Shown piece by piece: positions 16,508 through 25,312 of a stretch of DNA of 64,000 nt; within the stretch, counting starts at the first letter, position 1, and each line of letters starts with the position of its first letter. The position numbers and the translations under genes were made by a program. Below the pieces are notes generated by a model. It saw only the letters and a list, made by a program, of their open reading frames with translations, was not told the origin of the DNA and made no database searches. This DNA is from Achromobacter veterisilvae. GTDB lineage: Bacteria; Pseudomonadota; Gammaproteobacteria; Burkholderiales; Burkholderiaceae_B. The stretch covers positions 1 through 64,000 of the forward strand of contig NZ_UFQC01000014.1 of the NCBI RefSeq assembly GCF_900496975.1, read 5' to 3'.

Positions 16508-17167
16508 TCAGGCCTGCGCGCCCAGGTGGTACACCACCGTATCCAGCCGGCTGACGCCGGCCGCGAGGAACTTGGGCTCTTTTTCAAGGATGTCGCGGCG
16601 GTCGATGATCCTGGCGGGCGAAACGCCTTCGAACATCGCCTGCACCTCGGTGTCCACCAGGGAAAACGGCGGCCCCGGCATCTCTTCCTGCGGATAGTCC
16701 AGCGTGATCAGCAAGCCCTGGTAGGCGGGCGACAACTGGCCGTAGACGTGGCGCACGTAGTCGGCGCGCATGGCCTCGGGCAGGGCCACGAGCGCGGCGC
16801 GGTCGTAGGCGCCGACGCAGTGCGACAGGATCTGCGCGTCCAGTTTGAAGATGTCGCCGCAGATGATCTCGATATTGCCCGCCACGTAATGCCTGCCGTA
16901 GACCGACTGGTGCGTAAGCGGCTTGAGTTCATTCTCCGCGAAGAACTGCTCCACCGCCAGTTGCGACAGTTCGACGCCCAGCACCGGATTGCCCTGCGCG
17001 GCGAGCCAGATCATGTCCAGCGACTTGCCGCATAGCGGCACCAGCACCCTGCCTTCCTTGGGCACGCCCAGCGCCGGCCAGTACTTCTGCAGCAGCGGCG
17101 TCACCCGCGTTTGATGAAAGTGCGTGCGGCCTTCGCGCCACCGCTCCAACCAGAATTCCGCGTCCAT
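16508..17167 (-). CDS. tpm: Thiopurine S-methyltransferase
   Basis: A 219-residue SAM-dependent methyltransferase of the TPMT family. The N-terminus [19 protein letters not shown] and the SAM-binding [20 protein letters not shown] are characteristic, as is the segment [12 protein letters not shown]. Bacterial members methylate thiopurines and selenium or tellurium oxyanions. The latter activity gives tellurite resistance in Pseudomonas, but the natural role is uncertain. It is probably transcribed alone and is unrelated to the catabolic operon it converges on. Confidence 0.93.
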   Translation of the reverse strand: MDAEFWLERWREGRTHFHQTRVTPLLQKYWPALGVPKEGRVLVPLCGKSLDMIWLAAQGNPVLGVELSQLAVEQFFAENELKPLTHQSVYGRHYVAGNIEIICGDIFKLDAQILSHCVGAYDRAALVALPEAMRADYVRHVYGQLSPAYQGLLITLDYPQEEMPGPPFSLVDTEVQAMFEGVSPARIIDRRDILEKEPKFLAAGVSRLDTVVYHLGAQA

Positions 17168-17183
17168 ACCGAGTCTGCTCCTC

Positions 17184-18062
17184 CTATGAGTCCGCGCCGC
17201 GCCCGGTCCGTTCCGGACCGGCGGCCGCGGCGCTTTCGTCCCGCTTGCGCGATTCCCGCGCGCGGGTGTGGGGCATTGTAGTTCGCCGCGCCAGGGCGGC
17301 GCGCCAAATGCGCCGCAGGAAGCCGCGGATGTCGTCCACGACGGGCACCGCCGCCAACAGCATCAGCATCAGCGCCAGCGGCAGGGTCGAGCCGAACCCG
17401 AAATGGAAGAAGGAATAGGCGCCCGTCACGCCTCCGGCGAAGAACAGCGCGACCAGCAGGCTCAGCACGGTGAGCTTGCCGCGGTCCGCGCGCACGGGCG
17501 ACGGCGCCTGCGCGTCGGCCCTGGCCAGGTTCCAGTAGAACAGCTTGCCCAGTTCGATTCCGATGTCCGTCACCATGCCCGTAATGTGCGTGGTGCGGAT
17601 CTCGGACCGCGAGACCTTGGTGATCATCGCGTTCTGCAGGCCCATGATGTAGCAAAGCAGCATGACGGTGCCCGGCACGTAGAACCAGCGCAGGGTTTCC
17701 AGGTTGGCGCCCAGCAGGCCGAACCCCAGCAGCAGCACGGCTTCGTACAGCAGCGGCAGCGCGTATTCGCTGGCCAGCCGCGAACGGCGCCCGAAGTTGA
17801 TCAGGAAGGCCGAGCTTGCCGCGCCGGCCAGAAAGGACAGCAGCGCCGCCAGGCCCTGCAGGACCACCACCACCCCGCCCAGCGCCATGTGGTCGGCCAT
17901 CATCGAGACGATGCCGGACATGTGCGACGTGTACTGCTGGACGGCCAGGAAGCCGCCGGCATTGACCGCGCCGGCGGTAAAGGTCAGGAAGTAGGCCAAC
18001 TGCCGGTTGGCCTGCGGGCTGCGGCTCACCGCCGTCAGCCGGCGAAGAAAGGGAATGGCCAC
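17184..18062 (-). CDS. YoaK family (DUF1275) membrane protein
   Basis: A 292-residue protein with about six membrane segments. It opens with the DUF1275 pattern [26 protein letters not shown] and continues with [12 protein letters not shown] second family segment, [23 protein letters not shown], precedes a conserved [11 protein letters not shown]. The function of this family is unknown; a transport role is often guessed from the topology. A polar, arginine-rich tail follows the last membrane segment. It may be co-transcribed with tpm, which starts 16 bases after its stop. Confidence 0.88.
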   Translation of the reverse strand: MAIPFLRRLTAVSRSPQANRQLAYFLTFTAGAVNAGGFLAVQQYTSHMSGIVSMMADHMALGGVVVVLQGLAALLSFLAGAASSAFLINFGRRSRLASEYALPLLYEAVLLLGFGLLGANLETLRWFYVPGTVMLLCYIMGLQNAMITKVSRSEIRTTHITGMVTDIGIELGKLFYWNLARADAQAPSPVRADRGKLTVLSLLVALFFAGGVTGAYSFFHFGFGSTLPLALMLMLLAAVPVVDDIRGFLRRIWRAALARRTTMPHTRARESRKRDESAAAAGPERTGRGADS

Positions 18063-18147
18063 GCTGGACTCTCGAAGACAAGAACTCGCTCACTGCGATG
18101 AGCCTGACATTCTAGTCTTCGGCGCGGGCCATCCCCCCGGGACGGGC

Positions 18148-19194
18148 TTACGCCCCGTCCGATTCGCTCAACTGCTTGCGGCGGTATTCGCCCTGGCGCG
18201 CGTGCATCCAGCCCGGGTACTCCGGCGGCAGGGCGCTGACCTCGTCGAGCGCGGCCAGTTCGTCTTCCGTCAGCCGGATGCCGGTGGCGGCCAGATTGTC
18301 GTCCAACTGATCCACGCGCTTGGCGCCGATGATGACGCTGGTCACCGCCCGCTGGTGCAGCAGCCAGGCCAGCGCCACCTGCGCCACGGACACGCCGCGC
18401 GCGTCGGCGATCGACCTCAAGGCGTCGATGCTGTCATAGGCGCGGTCCTGGTCCACCGGCGGGAAATCGAACACGGCTCGGCGGCTGCCGGCCTCGGCCT
18501 GGCCGCCGCGGCCGTACTTGCCGCTGAGCAGGCCGCCGGCCAGCGGGCTCCAGACCATCAGCCCGACGCCCTCGCTTTGCAGCAGGGGCACGATCTCGCG
18601 TTCCAGGTCGCGGCCCGCGATCGTGTAATAGGCCTGAAGCGATTCGAAGCGCGCCAGCCCCAGGCGCTCGGCGATGCCCAGCGCCTTCATGATCTGCCAG
18701 GCTGCCCAGTTGGACACGCCGACGTAGCGGACATGGCCGTGCTGCACCAGATTGTCCAGCGCCCTGACCGTTTCCTCGACCGGCGTCGCGGGATCGAAGC
18801 CGTGGATCTGGTAGAGGTCGATGTGGTCCAGTTGCAGGCGCGACAGGCTCTTCTTGACGCCGTCCATGATGTGCGCGCGCGAATTGCCGCGGGCGTTGAC
18901 GCCGGCGCCCGTCTGGCCGAAGACCTTGGTGGCGATGACCACGTCGTCGCGCGCCACTTTCAGGTCGCGCAGCGCCTGGCCCGTGATGATCTCCGAACGG
19001 CCCTCGGAATAGACGTCGGCCGTGTCGATGAAATTGACCCCGGCGTCCAGCGCCCGGCCGACCAGCCGGTTGGCGTCTTCCTGCTGCAGGCTGCCGATCT
19101 TGCTCCACAACTCGCCCTCGCCGCCGAAGGTCATGGTTCCCAGGCACAGTTCCGATACGAACAGGCCGGTGCTTCCGAATTTCTTGTACCGCAT
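18148..19194 (-). CDS. Aldo/keto reductase
   Basis: A 348-residue NADPH-dependent aldo/keto reductase of the YajO/YhdN-like group. The catalytic tetrad is visible: Asp and Tyr in FIDTADVYSEGRSE, Lys in VIATKVFG, His in DLYQIHGFDP. The C-terminal cofactor segment is VTSVIIGAKRVDQLDDNL. The ATG at 19194 has AAGGAG upstream; longer upstream readings are unlikely. It diverges from an AraC-family gene that probably controls it. The physiological aldehyde or ketone is unknown. Confidence 0.9.
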   Translation of the reverse strand: MRYKKFGSTGLFVSELCLGTMTFGGEGELWSKIGSLQQEDANRLVGRALDAGVNFIDTADVYSEGRSEIITGQALRDLKVARDDVVIATKVFGQTGAGVNARGNSRAHIMDGVKKSLSRLQLDHIDLYQIHGFDPATPVEETVRALDNLVQHGHVRYVGVSNWAAWQIMKALGIAERLGLARFESLQAYYTIAGRDLEREIVPLLQSEGVGLMVWSPLAGGLLSGKYGRGGQAEAGSRRAVFDFPPVDQDRAYDSIDALRSIADARGVSVAQVALAWLLHQRAVTSVIIGAKRVDQLDDNLAATGIRLTEDELAALDEVSALPPEYPGWMHARQGEYRRKQLSESDGA

Positions 19195-19340
19195 GGTGGG
19201 CTCCTTCCAGGGACGCGGCGGGCGGTCTGCCTGCCGGTATCGGAGCAGTATGCGTCGCGGAGCGGACGCCGGCGCTGCTCGATACTGCCCTTTTTTTGCC
19301 TGATTCTCCGGCAATGTCCCGCCACCGGCCCGGGGACGCT

Positions 19341-19370
19341 CATTCCTCCGAATTTTTTGCCCATTCCTCC
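19341..19370. promoter_or_regulatory. Direct repeat CATTCCTCC, 21-bp period
   Basis: Identical nine-base repeats at 19341-19349 and 19362-19370 lie in the gap between the divergent aldo/keto reductase and AraC genes. Direct repeats two helical turns apart are the usual form of AraC-family operators, so this is a good candidate site for the adjacent regulator. Confidence 0.55.
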
Positions 19371-19486
19371 ACGCCCCGCCGCGCCCGCAGCCAGGACGCC
19401 CGACTTGGGCCTACACTGGCAATCGCCTAATCCTCTGCTGCCCCGCCGGCTCCCGCGCCGAACGGCGCGCCACCGGAGTCCTCCCC

Positions 19487-20449
19487 ATGCCACTGACCAC
19501 CGCACTTCCCGCCGATCGCGCCCGCCCGCCGGCCGCCGTCGAATACGAGCCGGCGCGGCGCGAACTGCTCTGCACGCTGGAACGCATGACCGGCGACCTG
19601 GAAGGGTCGCTGGACACCCCCATCGAAGGCCTGTTCCTGCACCGCCTGTCGCAACCCACCGGCGCCAAGCCCGGGCTGCAGCGGGCCGCGCTGGCGGTCA
19701 TCGCGCAAGGCTCCAAGCGCCTGCTCATCGGGGACGAGGCGTTCGAGTACGACCCCTTCCACTACCTGATTTCTTCGGTCGACCTGCCGGTGGTGGCCAA
19801 GGTATCGGTGGCCAGTCCGGCCCTGCCCTATCTGGGACTGCGGCTGGACCTCAACGCCGAGGAAATCACGGAACTGATCAGCGACGAGAACCTGCCCCCG
19901 CTGGTGCCGGCCGAGGCCTCGCGCGCCCTCAGCGTGAACCCGCTGGGCGGCTCGCTGCTGGACGCGGTGCTGCGCCTGCTGCGTCTGCTGGACACGCCGC
20001 GAGACATCCCCATTCTTGCGCCCATGGTCAAGCGCGAACTGCTGTACCGCCTGCTGATGAACGGCCAGGGCGTGGTGCTGCGCCAGTCGGTGCTGCAGGA
20101 CAGCCAGCTCAACAGGGTGGCCAAGGCCATCCGCATCCTGCGGGACAACTACGCGCAGCCGTTGCGGGTCGAGGAAATCGCGCGCGACGTGCACATGAGC
20201 GTGTCGTCGCTGCACCATCATTTCAAGCAGGCCACCGCCATGAGCCCGCTGCAATACCAGAAACACCTGCGCCTGCAGGAGGCGCGGCGGCTCATGCTGA
20301 CCGACGACGCCGGGGTCGCGCTGGCGGCGCACGCCGTGGGCTATGAAAGCTCGTCCCAGTTCAGCCGGGAATACAGCCGCCTGTTCGGGGCGCCCCCCCT
20401 GCGCGACAAGCAGCGCTGGAAGGACGAGACCGCCTTGGCGGCGGCCTGA
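19487..20449 (+). CDS. AraC family transcriptional regulator
   Basis: A 320-residue regulator. The N-terminal half (about residues 30-190) is the AraC_N cupin-like sensor domain, with LAVIAQGSKRLLIGDEAFEY and HYLISSVDLPVVAKV. The C-terminal 100 residues hold two helix-turn-helix motifs, the first near ARDVHMSVSSLHHHFKQ and the second ending in GYESSSQFSREYSRLFGAPP. Regulators of this architecture are commonly paired with a divergent oxidoreductase gene, as here, and respond to aldehydes or alcohols. Its operator is probably the CATTCCTCC direct repeat about 120 bases upstream. Confidence 0.92.
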   Translation: MPLTTALPADRARPPAAVEYEPARRELLCTLERMTGDLEGSLDTPIEGLFLHRLSQPTGAKPGLQRAALAVIAQGSKRLLIGDEAFEYDPFHYLISSVDLPVVAKVSVASPALPYLGLRLDLNAEEITELISDENLPPLVPAEASRALSVNPLGGSLLDAVLRLLRLLDTPRDIPILAPMVKRELLYRLLMNGQGVVLRQSVLQDSQLNRVAKAIRILRDNYAQPLRVEEIARDVHMSVSSLHHHFKQATAMSPLQYQKHLRLQEARRLMLTDDAGVALAAHAVGYESSSQFSREYSRLFGAPPLRDKQRWKDETALAAA

Positions 20450-20494
20450 AGCGCCCGCCAGGCATCCCGGAGGGCACGTTCCCGGCGCGCAGCG

Positions 20495-21343
20495 TCATTC
20501 CTCGAACGCGATCCGCATTCCCGGCAGGCCGATGCCGTCCAGCGCGGTGCTCCACGTCTCGCCCGGGTGCACGGGATAGGCGCGGGTCAGCGTGCCCGTG
20601 GTGACGAGTTCGCCCGCCTGGATCGCCTCGTCCGCGGGACGGTCGGCCAGCGCCGCCAGCAGATGGGCCACGGCCGCCAGCGGGCTGCCCAGCACGTTGG
20701 CGCCGCAGCCCGTCTCGCGAAGGACGCCATTGCACGACAGTTCCACCTGGAAGCGCGCCAGCCTGTCGGCCAAGCTCGGCCAGGTCAGGCCCGGCCGGGT
20801 CAGGCCCGGCCCGAGATCGGCCGGCTCCAGCCGCGGGCCGACGAACAGCGCCGCGTGCAAGGCGTTGTCCGCCACGGTATCGGCCGCCTGAAACTGCCAG
20901 GCCGGGTAATGCGACTGCACCAGTTCGAAGCCGTGGGCGATCCAGTCCACGCAGTCCAGGATGCGCGCCGGATCGTCCGTCCGCGGCGGCGCGGCGCCGA
21001 AATGCAGCACGATTTCCGGCTCGATGCGCGGTTCGACGTAGCGGTCCAGCCGGCAGCGGAACTCGCCGCCGTCGTCCTGGAAGAGCGTATGCGCATAGAC
21101 GCGGCCCCATACCGGGAAATCCACGCCCAGCGCCGCCCACATCGCCGGATTGGTGAACCCGATCTTCCGGCCGACGGCCTGCGCGCCTTCCGCCAGCCGC
21201 GCCCGGTGGATCCGCGCGGCAACCTCGTAGGCCGCGTCCAGGCCGAAGCGCGGGAACCTGGCGGAGACCGGGGCGATGGAAGCGGCGTGGTCCTGCGCCG
21301 CCTTGATGTCGCGGGCGAGCGCCGCGGGGTCGGAAGCTGGCAT
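20495..21343 (-). CDS. Fumarylacetoacetate hydrolase / 2-keto-4-pentenoate hydratase family protein
   Basis: A 282-residue protein of the MhpD/DmpE/XylJ group. The metal-binding acidic motif is EPRIEPEIVLHFG, and other family segments are VGRKIGFTNPAMW near residue 50 and ELVTTGTLTRAYPVHPGE near the end. These enzymes hydrate or decarboxylate 2-hydroxydienoates in meta-cleavage pathways. No other meta-cleavage gene lies nearby, so the substrate is open. The ATG at 21343 has AGGAG upstream. It diverges from a LysR gene that probably regulates it. Confidence 0.85.
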   Translation of the reverse strand: MPASDPAALARDIKAAQDHAASIAPVSARFPRFGLDAAYEVAARIHRARLAEGAQAVGRKIGFTNPAMWAALGVDFPVWGRVYAHTLFQDDGGEFRCRLDRYVEPRIEPEIVLHFGAAPPRTDDPARILDCVDWIAHGFELVQSHYPAWQFQAADTVADNALHAALFVGPRLEPADLGPGLTRPGLTWPSLADRLARFQVELSCNGVLRETGCGANVLGSPLAAVAHLLAALADRPADEAIQAGELVTTGTLTRAYPVHPGETWSTALDGIGLPGMRIAFEE

Positions 21344-21495
21344 GGAGGCTCCTGGAAATACCCGAATGTAAAGGGAAAACCGTCTCCGTTGCACGGGGCG
21401 CGAGGGGACTATTCGACCCATTCGCGCACACAATACGGCGACGACCGTTATATGCTCGCCCTGATGTCCCATTTTCAGAACGACCAGGAGCCGGC

Positions 21496-22443
21496 ATGCA
21501 CGACTTGAATGATCTCTACTACTTCGTCCAGGTCGTCAAAAATGGCGGATTCGCCCCGGCCGGCCGCGCCCTGGACATCCCCAAGTCCCGCCTCAGCCGG
21601 CGCATCGCGCTGCTCGAAGACCGGCTGGGGGTGCGGCTCATCCAGCGTTCCACGCGCAGCTTTGCCGTCACCGAACTGGGCCAGGAGTACTTCGAACAAT
21701 GCCTGTCGATGCTGGCGGGCGCGGAGGCCGCCCAGGAGGTCATCGACCGCACCCGCGCCGAACCGCAGGGCACGATCCGCATGAGCGCGCCGCCCGCGCT
21801 GATCTACTACTTCCTGGGCGACCTGGTCGCCCGCTTCATGGTCCAGTGTCCCAAGGTCCACGTGTACCTGAAGAGCTTCAGCCGCCCGGTGGACGTGCTG
21901 CGCGAAGGCTTCGACATCGCCGTGCGCGTGCGCTTCGGCCCCATCGAAAGCAGCGACCTCGTCATGAAACCCTTGGGGATGAGCTGCCAGCGCCTGGTGG
22001 CCAGCCCGGTCCTGGCGCGGAGCATCGCGCTGCTGGCCGACCCGCAGGCCCTGAGCCGGCAGCCCACGCTGGCGCTGGGCACCGAGCAGCGCGAATCGCA
22101 TTGGCACCTGGAAGGGCCCGACGGTTCGCGCCAGGTCGTGCCGTTCACCCCGCGCCTGGTCACGGACGACATGCTGGCCTTGAAGCAGGCGGCGCTGCGC
22201 GGCGTGGGGGTGGTCGCCCTGCCGCTCCTGATGATCCGCGATGAGCTGGAAGCCGGCGCGCTGGTGGACGTGGGCGCCCCCTGGCAGCCCGAGCCCGGCA
22301 GCGTCCATGCCATCTTCCCGTCCCGCCGGGGCCTGCTGCCCGGGGTGCGGGACTTGCTGGATTTCATGAGCACGGAGTACCGGGAGATTGCCCGGCGCGA
22401 ACACGATGCGCAGAGGCGCCCGGGGCGTCCCGTCCCGGAATAG
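21496..22443 (+). CDS. LysR family transcriptional regulator
   Basis: A 315-residue LysR regulator. The N-terminal helix-turn-helix begins DLNDLYYFVQVVKNGGFAPA and includes SRLSRRIALLEDRLGVRL. The substrate-binding domain follows from about residue 90. The sequence is of the DsdC/AaeR-like class often found next to oxidoreductase or hydratase genes. AGGAG precedes the ATG. Divergent orientation to the FAH-family gene suggests it controls that gene and itself; I saw no convincing operator in the 152-base gap. Confidence 0.92.
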   Translation: MHDLNDLYYFVQVVKNGGFAPAGRALDIPKSRLSRRIALLEDRLGVRLIQRSTRSFAVTELGQEYFEQCLSMLAGAEAAQEVIDRTRAEPQGTIRMSAPPALIYYFLGDLVARFMVQCPKVHVYLKSFSRPVDVLREGFDIAVRVRFGPIESSDLVMKPLGMSCQRLVASPVLARSIALLADPQALSRQPTLALGTEQRESHWHLEGPDGSRQVVPFTPRLVTDDMLALKQAALRGVGVVALPLLMIRDELEAGALVDVGAPWQPEPGSVHAIFPSRRGLLPGVRDLLDFMSTEYREIARREHDAQRRPGRPVPE

Positions 22444-22601
22444 CCCGGACGCGCATCGTCCGACGAGTGGGACGCAGAAACCCGTTTTCCGTGCCTACCG
22501 GGCGGGATGAGCGATCCGGACGACGCCGCCATGCCGCTGATCGAAAGCTGCGGCAAGGCCCAGGACGTCATCAGGAATGCCGATGCGCGATGCCCGCCGC
22601 G

Positions 22602-23750
22602 CTATTTCTTGCGGGCGAACGGATAGGCCTGCTGCGCCAGGAAGGTGCCCGGCATGTCGTTGTCCAGGATGCCGTAGTGCTCGGGCAGGCGGTTGCGCAC
22701 GCCGCGCACCGCGGTGCCGAACAGGTAGTCGATGAACGACAGGTGGGCGGCGTAGTTCCTGTCGATCGCCTCGGTGTCCGACGAATGGTGCCAGTGGTGG
22801 AAATCCGGCGTCACGATCACGTAGCGCAGCCAGCCCCAGGGCAGCTTCACGTTGGAATGGATCAGCACCGCCTGGAAACCGACGATGATGATGTAGGCGT
22901 CGAGCACCGATTTCGAAAAGCCCAGCGCGAACAGCACGCCCAGCACCGCCACGCGGGTGATCAGCAGTTCGACGATGTGCAGGCGCGAACCGGCCAGCCA
23001 GTCCAGCGTGCGCGTGCTGTGGTGCACGGCGTGGATGCGCCACAGGAACGGCACCTCGTGATAGGCGCGATGCGCCGCATATTGCACCAGGTCCGCCACC
23101 AGCACGGCCAGGAACAGTTCCGCCAGGTAGGGCAGCGACACGATCGCCTGTTGCAGGGGTTCGTAGGCCGCCCAGGAGAACAGCCGGTGCACGAAGAAAT
23201 TGATGCACAGCAGCACCGCCCCCACCGACAGGTGGTTGAACAGGAAGTGCTTCATGTCCACCTGCCAGTCCATGCGGAACACCGGCTGGCCGGGATACAG
23301 CGGGAACAGCTTCTCGAAAATGATGAACACGGTGCTGGAAGCCAGCAGGTCCAGGATGAACCAGTCCAGTCCCAGGTAGGGATGATTGCCCGTGTTGGAC
23401 GTGGTCACCACCACGTTGCTGCCGCCCGCGGCGACCGCGCCGCACACCAGCACGAAGGCCGCGATGTTCAGCCAGCGCTGGCGGCCCAGGACCGTATTGG
23501 CCAGCGCAATCGTGCCTGAGGCCAGCAGCGCGCCGAACAGCAGGGCCCGCATCGCGTCCACGGAATAGAAGCTGCGCAGTTCCGGGGTCGTCAGGTACGC
23601 CGGGAAATGGAAGGCCAGCACGCCCAGCACGGCAAGGATCGCCAGGAACAGCGCGATCACGCCGCTGATCATCCCCGTGCCCGGGCGGATGCGCCCGTCC
23701 TGCTTGAAGAGATCGAAAACCTGCCGATAGATGGGCGCGCGCTGTTTCAT
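22602..23750 (-). CDS. Sterol desaturase / fatty acid hydroxylase family membrane protein
   Basis: A 382-residue di-iron membrane protein. Hydrophobic segments fill about residues 25-200. The histidine boxes are AAHRAYHE, IHAVHHS and HHWHHSSDTEAID, with a final His in NYAAHLS. Together these give the eight or more histidines of the fatty acid hydroxylase superfamily, which hydroxylates or desaturates lipid chains with O2. I start it at the ATG at 23750, since the preceding in-frame sequence is not conserved-looking. The ribosome site is weak. Bacterial members act on membrane lipids such as ornithine lipids or hopanoids; the substrate here is unknown. Confidence 0.88.
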   Translation of the reverse strand: MKQRAPIYRQVFDLFKQDGRIRPGTGMISGVIALFLAILAVLGVLAFHFPAYLTTPELRSFYSVDAMRALLFGALLASGTIALANTVLGRQRWLNIAAFVLVCGAVAAGGSNVVVTTSNTGNHPYLGLDWFILDLLASSTVFIIFEKLFPLYPGQPVFRMDWQVDMKHFLFNHLSVGAVLLCINFFVHRLFSWAAYEPLQQAIVSLPYLAELFLAVLVADLVQYAAHRAYHEVPFLWRIHAVHHSTRTLDWLAGSRLHIVELLITRVAVLGVLFALGFSKSVLDAYIIIVGFQAVLIHSNVKLPWGWLRYVIVTPDFHHWHHSSDTEAIDRNYAAHLSFIDYLFGTAVRGVRNRLPEHYGILDNDMPGTFLAQQAYPFARKK

Positions 23751-23914
23751 GTCACTTTTATGGCTGACCACGGGGAAGCGAGTGTATCCCCGGGCCAGAA
23801 TCCCCATGTAATCACTCGTGACCAAACAGGACAAAATCACTTGGAGTGGGAATTCGGCCGCCGCGTCTGTTTGCGCCGCATCAACGCGCTGGCCGGCGCC
23901 GTCCGGGCGGACGG

Positions 23915-23943
23915 TTGACAACGGCTCGACGTTGGCGTGTCAT
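23915..23943 (+). promoter_or_regulatory. Possible sigma-70 promoter for the YdcH gene
   Basis: TTGACA at 23915-23920 is followed after 17 bases by TGTCAT (23938-23943, four of six consensus positions). The spacing is ideal and the site is 78 bases before the ydcH-like start. The rest of the 270-base gap (23751-24020) shows no gene. Confidence 0.4.
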
Positions 23944-24020
23944 GGAACCGAAGACACAAGGATCATCAGGCTCACAGCGCTTTCGCAGTACCCGCCAACC
24001 GGTTCTTTCAAGAGGCCCTT

Positions 24021-24245
24021 ATGTTCCCTGAATACCGCCAACTCATCACCCGTCTGAAATCCGAAAACGCGCACTTCTCCGCGCTGTTCCAGCGTCACAA
24101 CGACCTGGACCAGGAAATCAAGAATATGGAGGCCGGCATCCAGCCGGCCTCCGGCAACCAGGTCGAAGTGCTGAAGAAGGAAAAGCTGCAACTGAAGGAC
24201 AAGCTGTACGGCATCCTGCGCGCGGCGGAGCAGGACGGTAGCTGA
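24021..24245 (+). CDS. YdcH family protein (DUF465)
   Basis: A 74-residue, highly charged helical protein. It begins MFPEYRQLITRLKSENAHF and continues with LFQRHNDLDQEI and LKKEKLQLKDKLY, the standard DUF465 pattern. The family forms small coiled coils of unknown function, common in proteobacteria. I chose the internal ATG at 24021 because the family always starts at this point; the frame is open upstream for another 28 codons without similarity. It converges on the Bug gene with a nine-base gap. Confidence 0.92.
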   Translation: MFPEYRQLITRLKSENAHFSALFQRHNDLDQEIKNMEAGIQPASGNQVEVLKKEKLQLKDKLYGILRAAEQDGS

Positions 24246-24254
24246 GGCTGCGCG

Positions 24255-25241
24255 CTACATCGGTTCCAACCCAGCCCCTTTGACGACCGTCGCGTATTTC
24301 GCCATTTCCGCGCGGAAGTACGCCACGGTCTGCTCCGGCGGCATCAGCACGATCTTGTTGTTCTGGACCGCCATGGCCTGCCTGACCTCCGGCGAGTTGA
24401 ATGCGCGGTCCAGCGCGCCATAGACGCGGCGCACGTCGGCGGCGGGCAGCTTGGCCGGGCCCGCCGCGGCAAACCATCCCCCTATCTCGTAATCCGGCAG
24501 CCCCTGTTCCCGCAGGGTGGGCAAATCCGGCAGCGCCGCCATGCGCTCGCCGCCGCAGGCGCCCAGCGCCTTCAGCGCGCCGCCCTGCACCTGCGGCAGC
24601 ACCGAAGGCAGCGACAGGACCCCGAAATCGACCTGTCCGCTCATCAGGTCCGCCATCATCGGCCCGACGCCCTTGTATGGAATATGCCTGGCTTTCACGC
24701 CCGCCTGCTGCACGTACATCTCGGCGGCCAGGTGCAGGACGGTGCCGTTGCCCGAGGACGCGTAGTTATAGCGGCCGGGCTGGCGCCGCAACAGCGCGGT
24801 CAGTTCCTGGATGCCGTTCGCCTGGATCTTCTGCGGATTCGCCACCAGCAGGAAGGGCGTCATCCCCACCATGCTGATCGGCGTGATGTCCGCCAGCGGA
24901 TCGAACGGCAACGATTTGTACACGCTGGGGAAAATGACGTGATTGTTCGACAGCATGGCGAGCGTATAGCCGTCGGGCGGCGAACGCACCAGCGCCGACG
25001 TGCCGACGATGCCGCCCGCGCCGGGCTGGTTCTCGACGACCACGGTATGGCCCAGGGCGGCCGACAGGGCCGGCCCCGCCGAGCGGGTGATCGTGTCCAC
25101 GCCGGATCCCACCCCGACCGGCAGGATGAATTTCACGGGCCGGTCGCCCTGTGCCCGCGGCAGGCCCGGCGCGGCCAGCATCGCGGCTCCGAACGCGCCC
25201 AGCACCCTCCTGCGGCTCCAACCCGCGCTTTGCTTGTCCAT
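24255..25241 (-). CDS. Bug family (TctC-type) periplasmic receptor, Tat signal
   Basis: A 328-residue tripartite-tricarboxylate-transporter receptor homologue. The N-terminus SRRRVLGAFGAAMLAAPG has the twin-arginine export pattern. The mature protein shows the Bug landmarks FILPVGVGSGVDTITR and VVENQPGAGGIVGT, and the cleft segment KARHIPYKGVGPMMADLMSG. Bug proteins bind small carboxylates. No TctA/TctB membrane partners are in the window, as is usual for the many orphan Bug genes of Bordetella relatives. As last gene of the lyase/CoA-transferase operon, it may bind the acid that those enzymes degrade. Confidence 0.92.
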   Translation of the reverse strand: MDKQSAGWSRRRVLGAFGAAMLAAPGLPRAQGDRPVKFILPVGVGSGVDTITRSAGPALSAALGHTVVVENQPGAGGIVGTSALVRSPPDGYTLAMLSNNHVIFPSVYKSLPFDPLADITPISMVGMTPFLLVANPQKIQANGIQELTALLRRQPGRYNYASSGNGTVLHLAAEMYVQQAGVKARHIPYKGVGPMMADLMSGQVDFGVLSLPSVLPQVQGGALKALGACGGERMAALPDLPTLREQGLPDYEIGGWFAAAGPAKLPAADVRRVYGALDRAFNSPEVRQAMAVQNNKIVLMPPEQTVAYFRAEMAKYATVVKGAGLEPM

Positions 25242-25312
25242 GCTTGTCTCCTTTCCGTTTTTTATGTCGCGCGAACCTGCCGCGCGCTTCCCCTTGCGGG
25301 TTCAATGCCCCA

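Noticed and set aside
18007-20346. A 779-codon plus-strand open frame opposite the aldo/keto reductase
   Set aside because: Composition typical of a shadow frame; the aldo/keto reductase on the minus strand has an intact catalytic tetrad, and the AraC gene occupies the correct frame downstream.
22444-22601. A possible gene remnant between the LysR and hydroxylase-like genes
   Set aside because: One minus-strand frame reads like protein for about 30 residues, but no family could be recognised and the region is too short to support a call.
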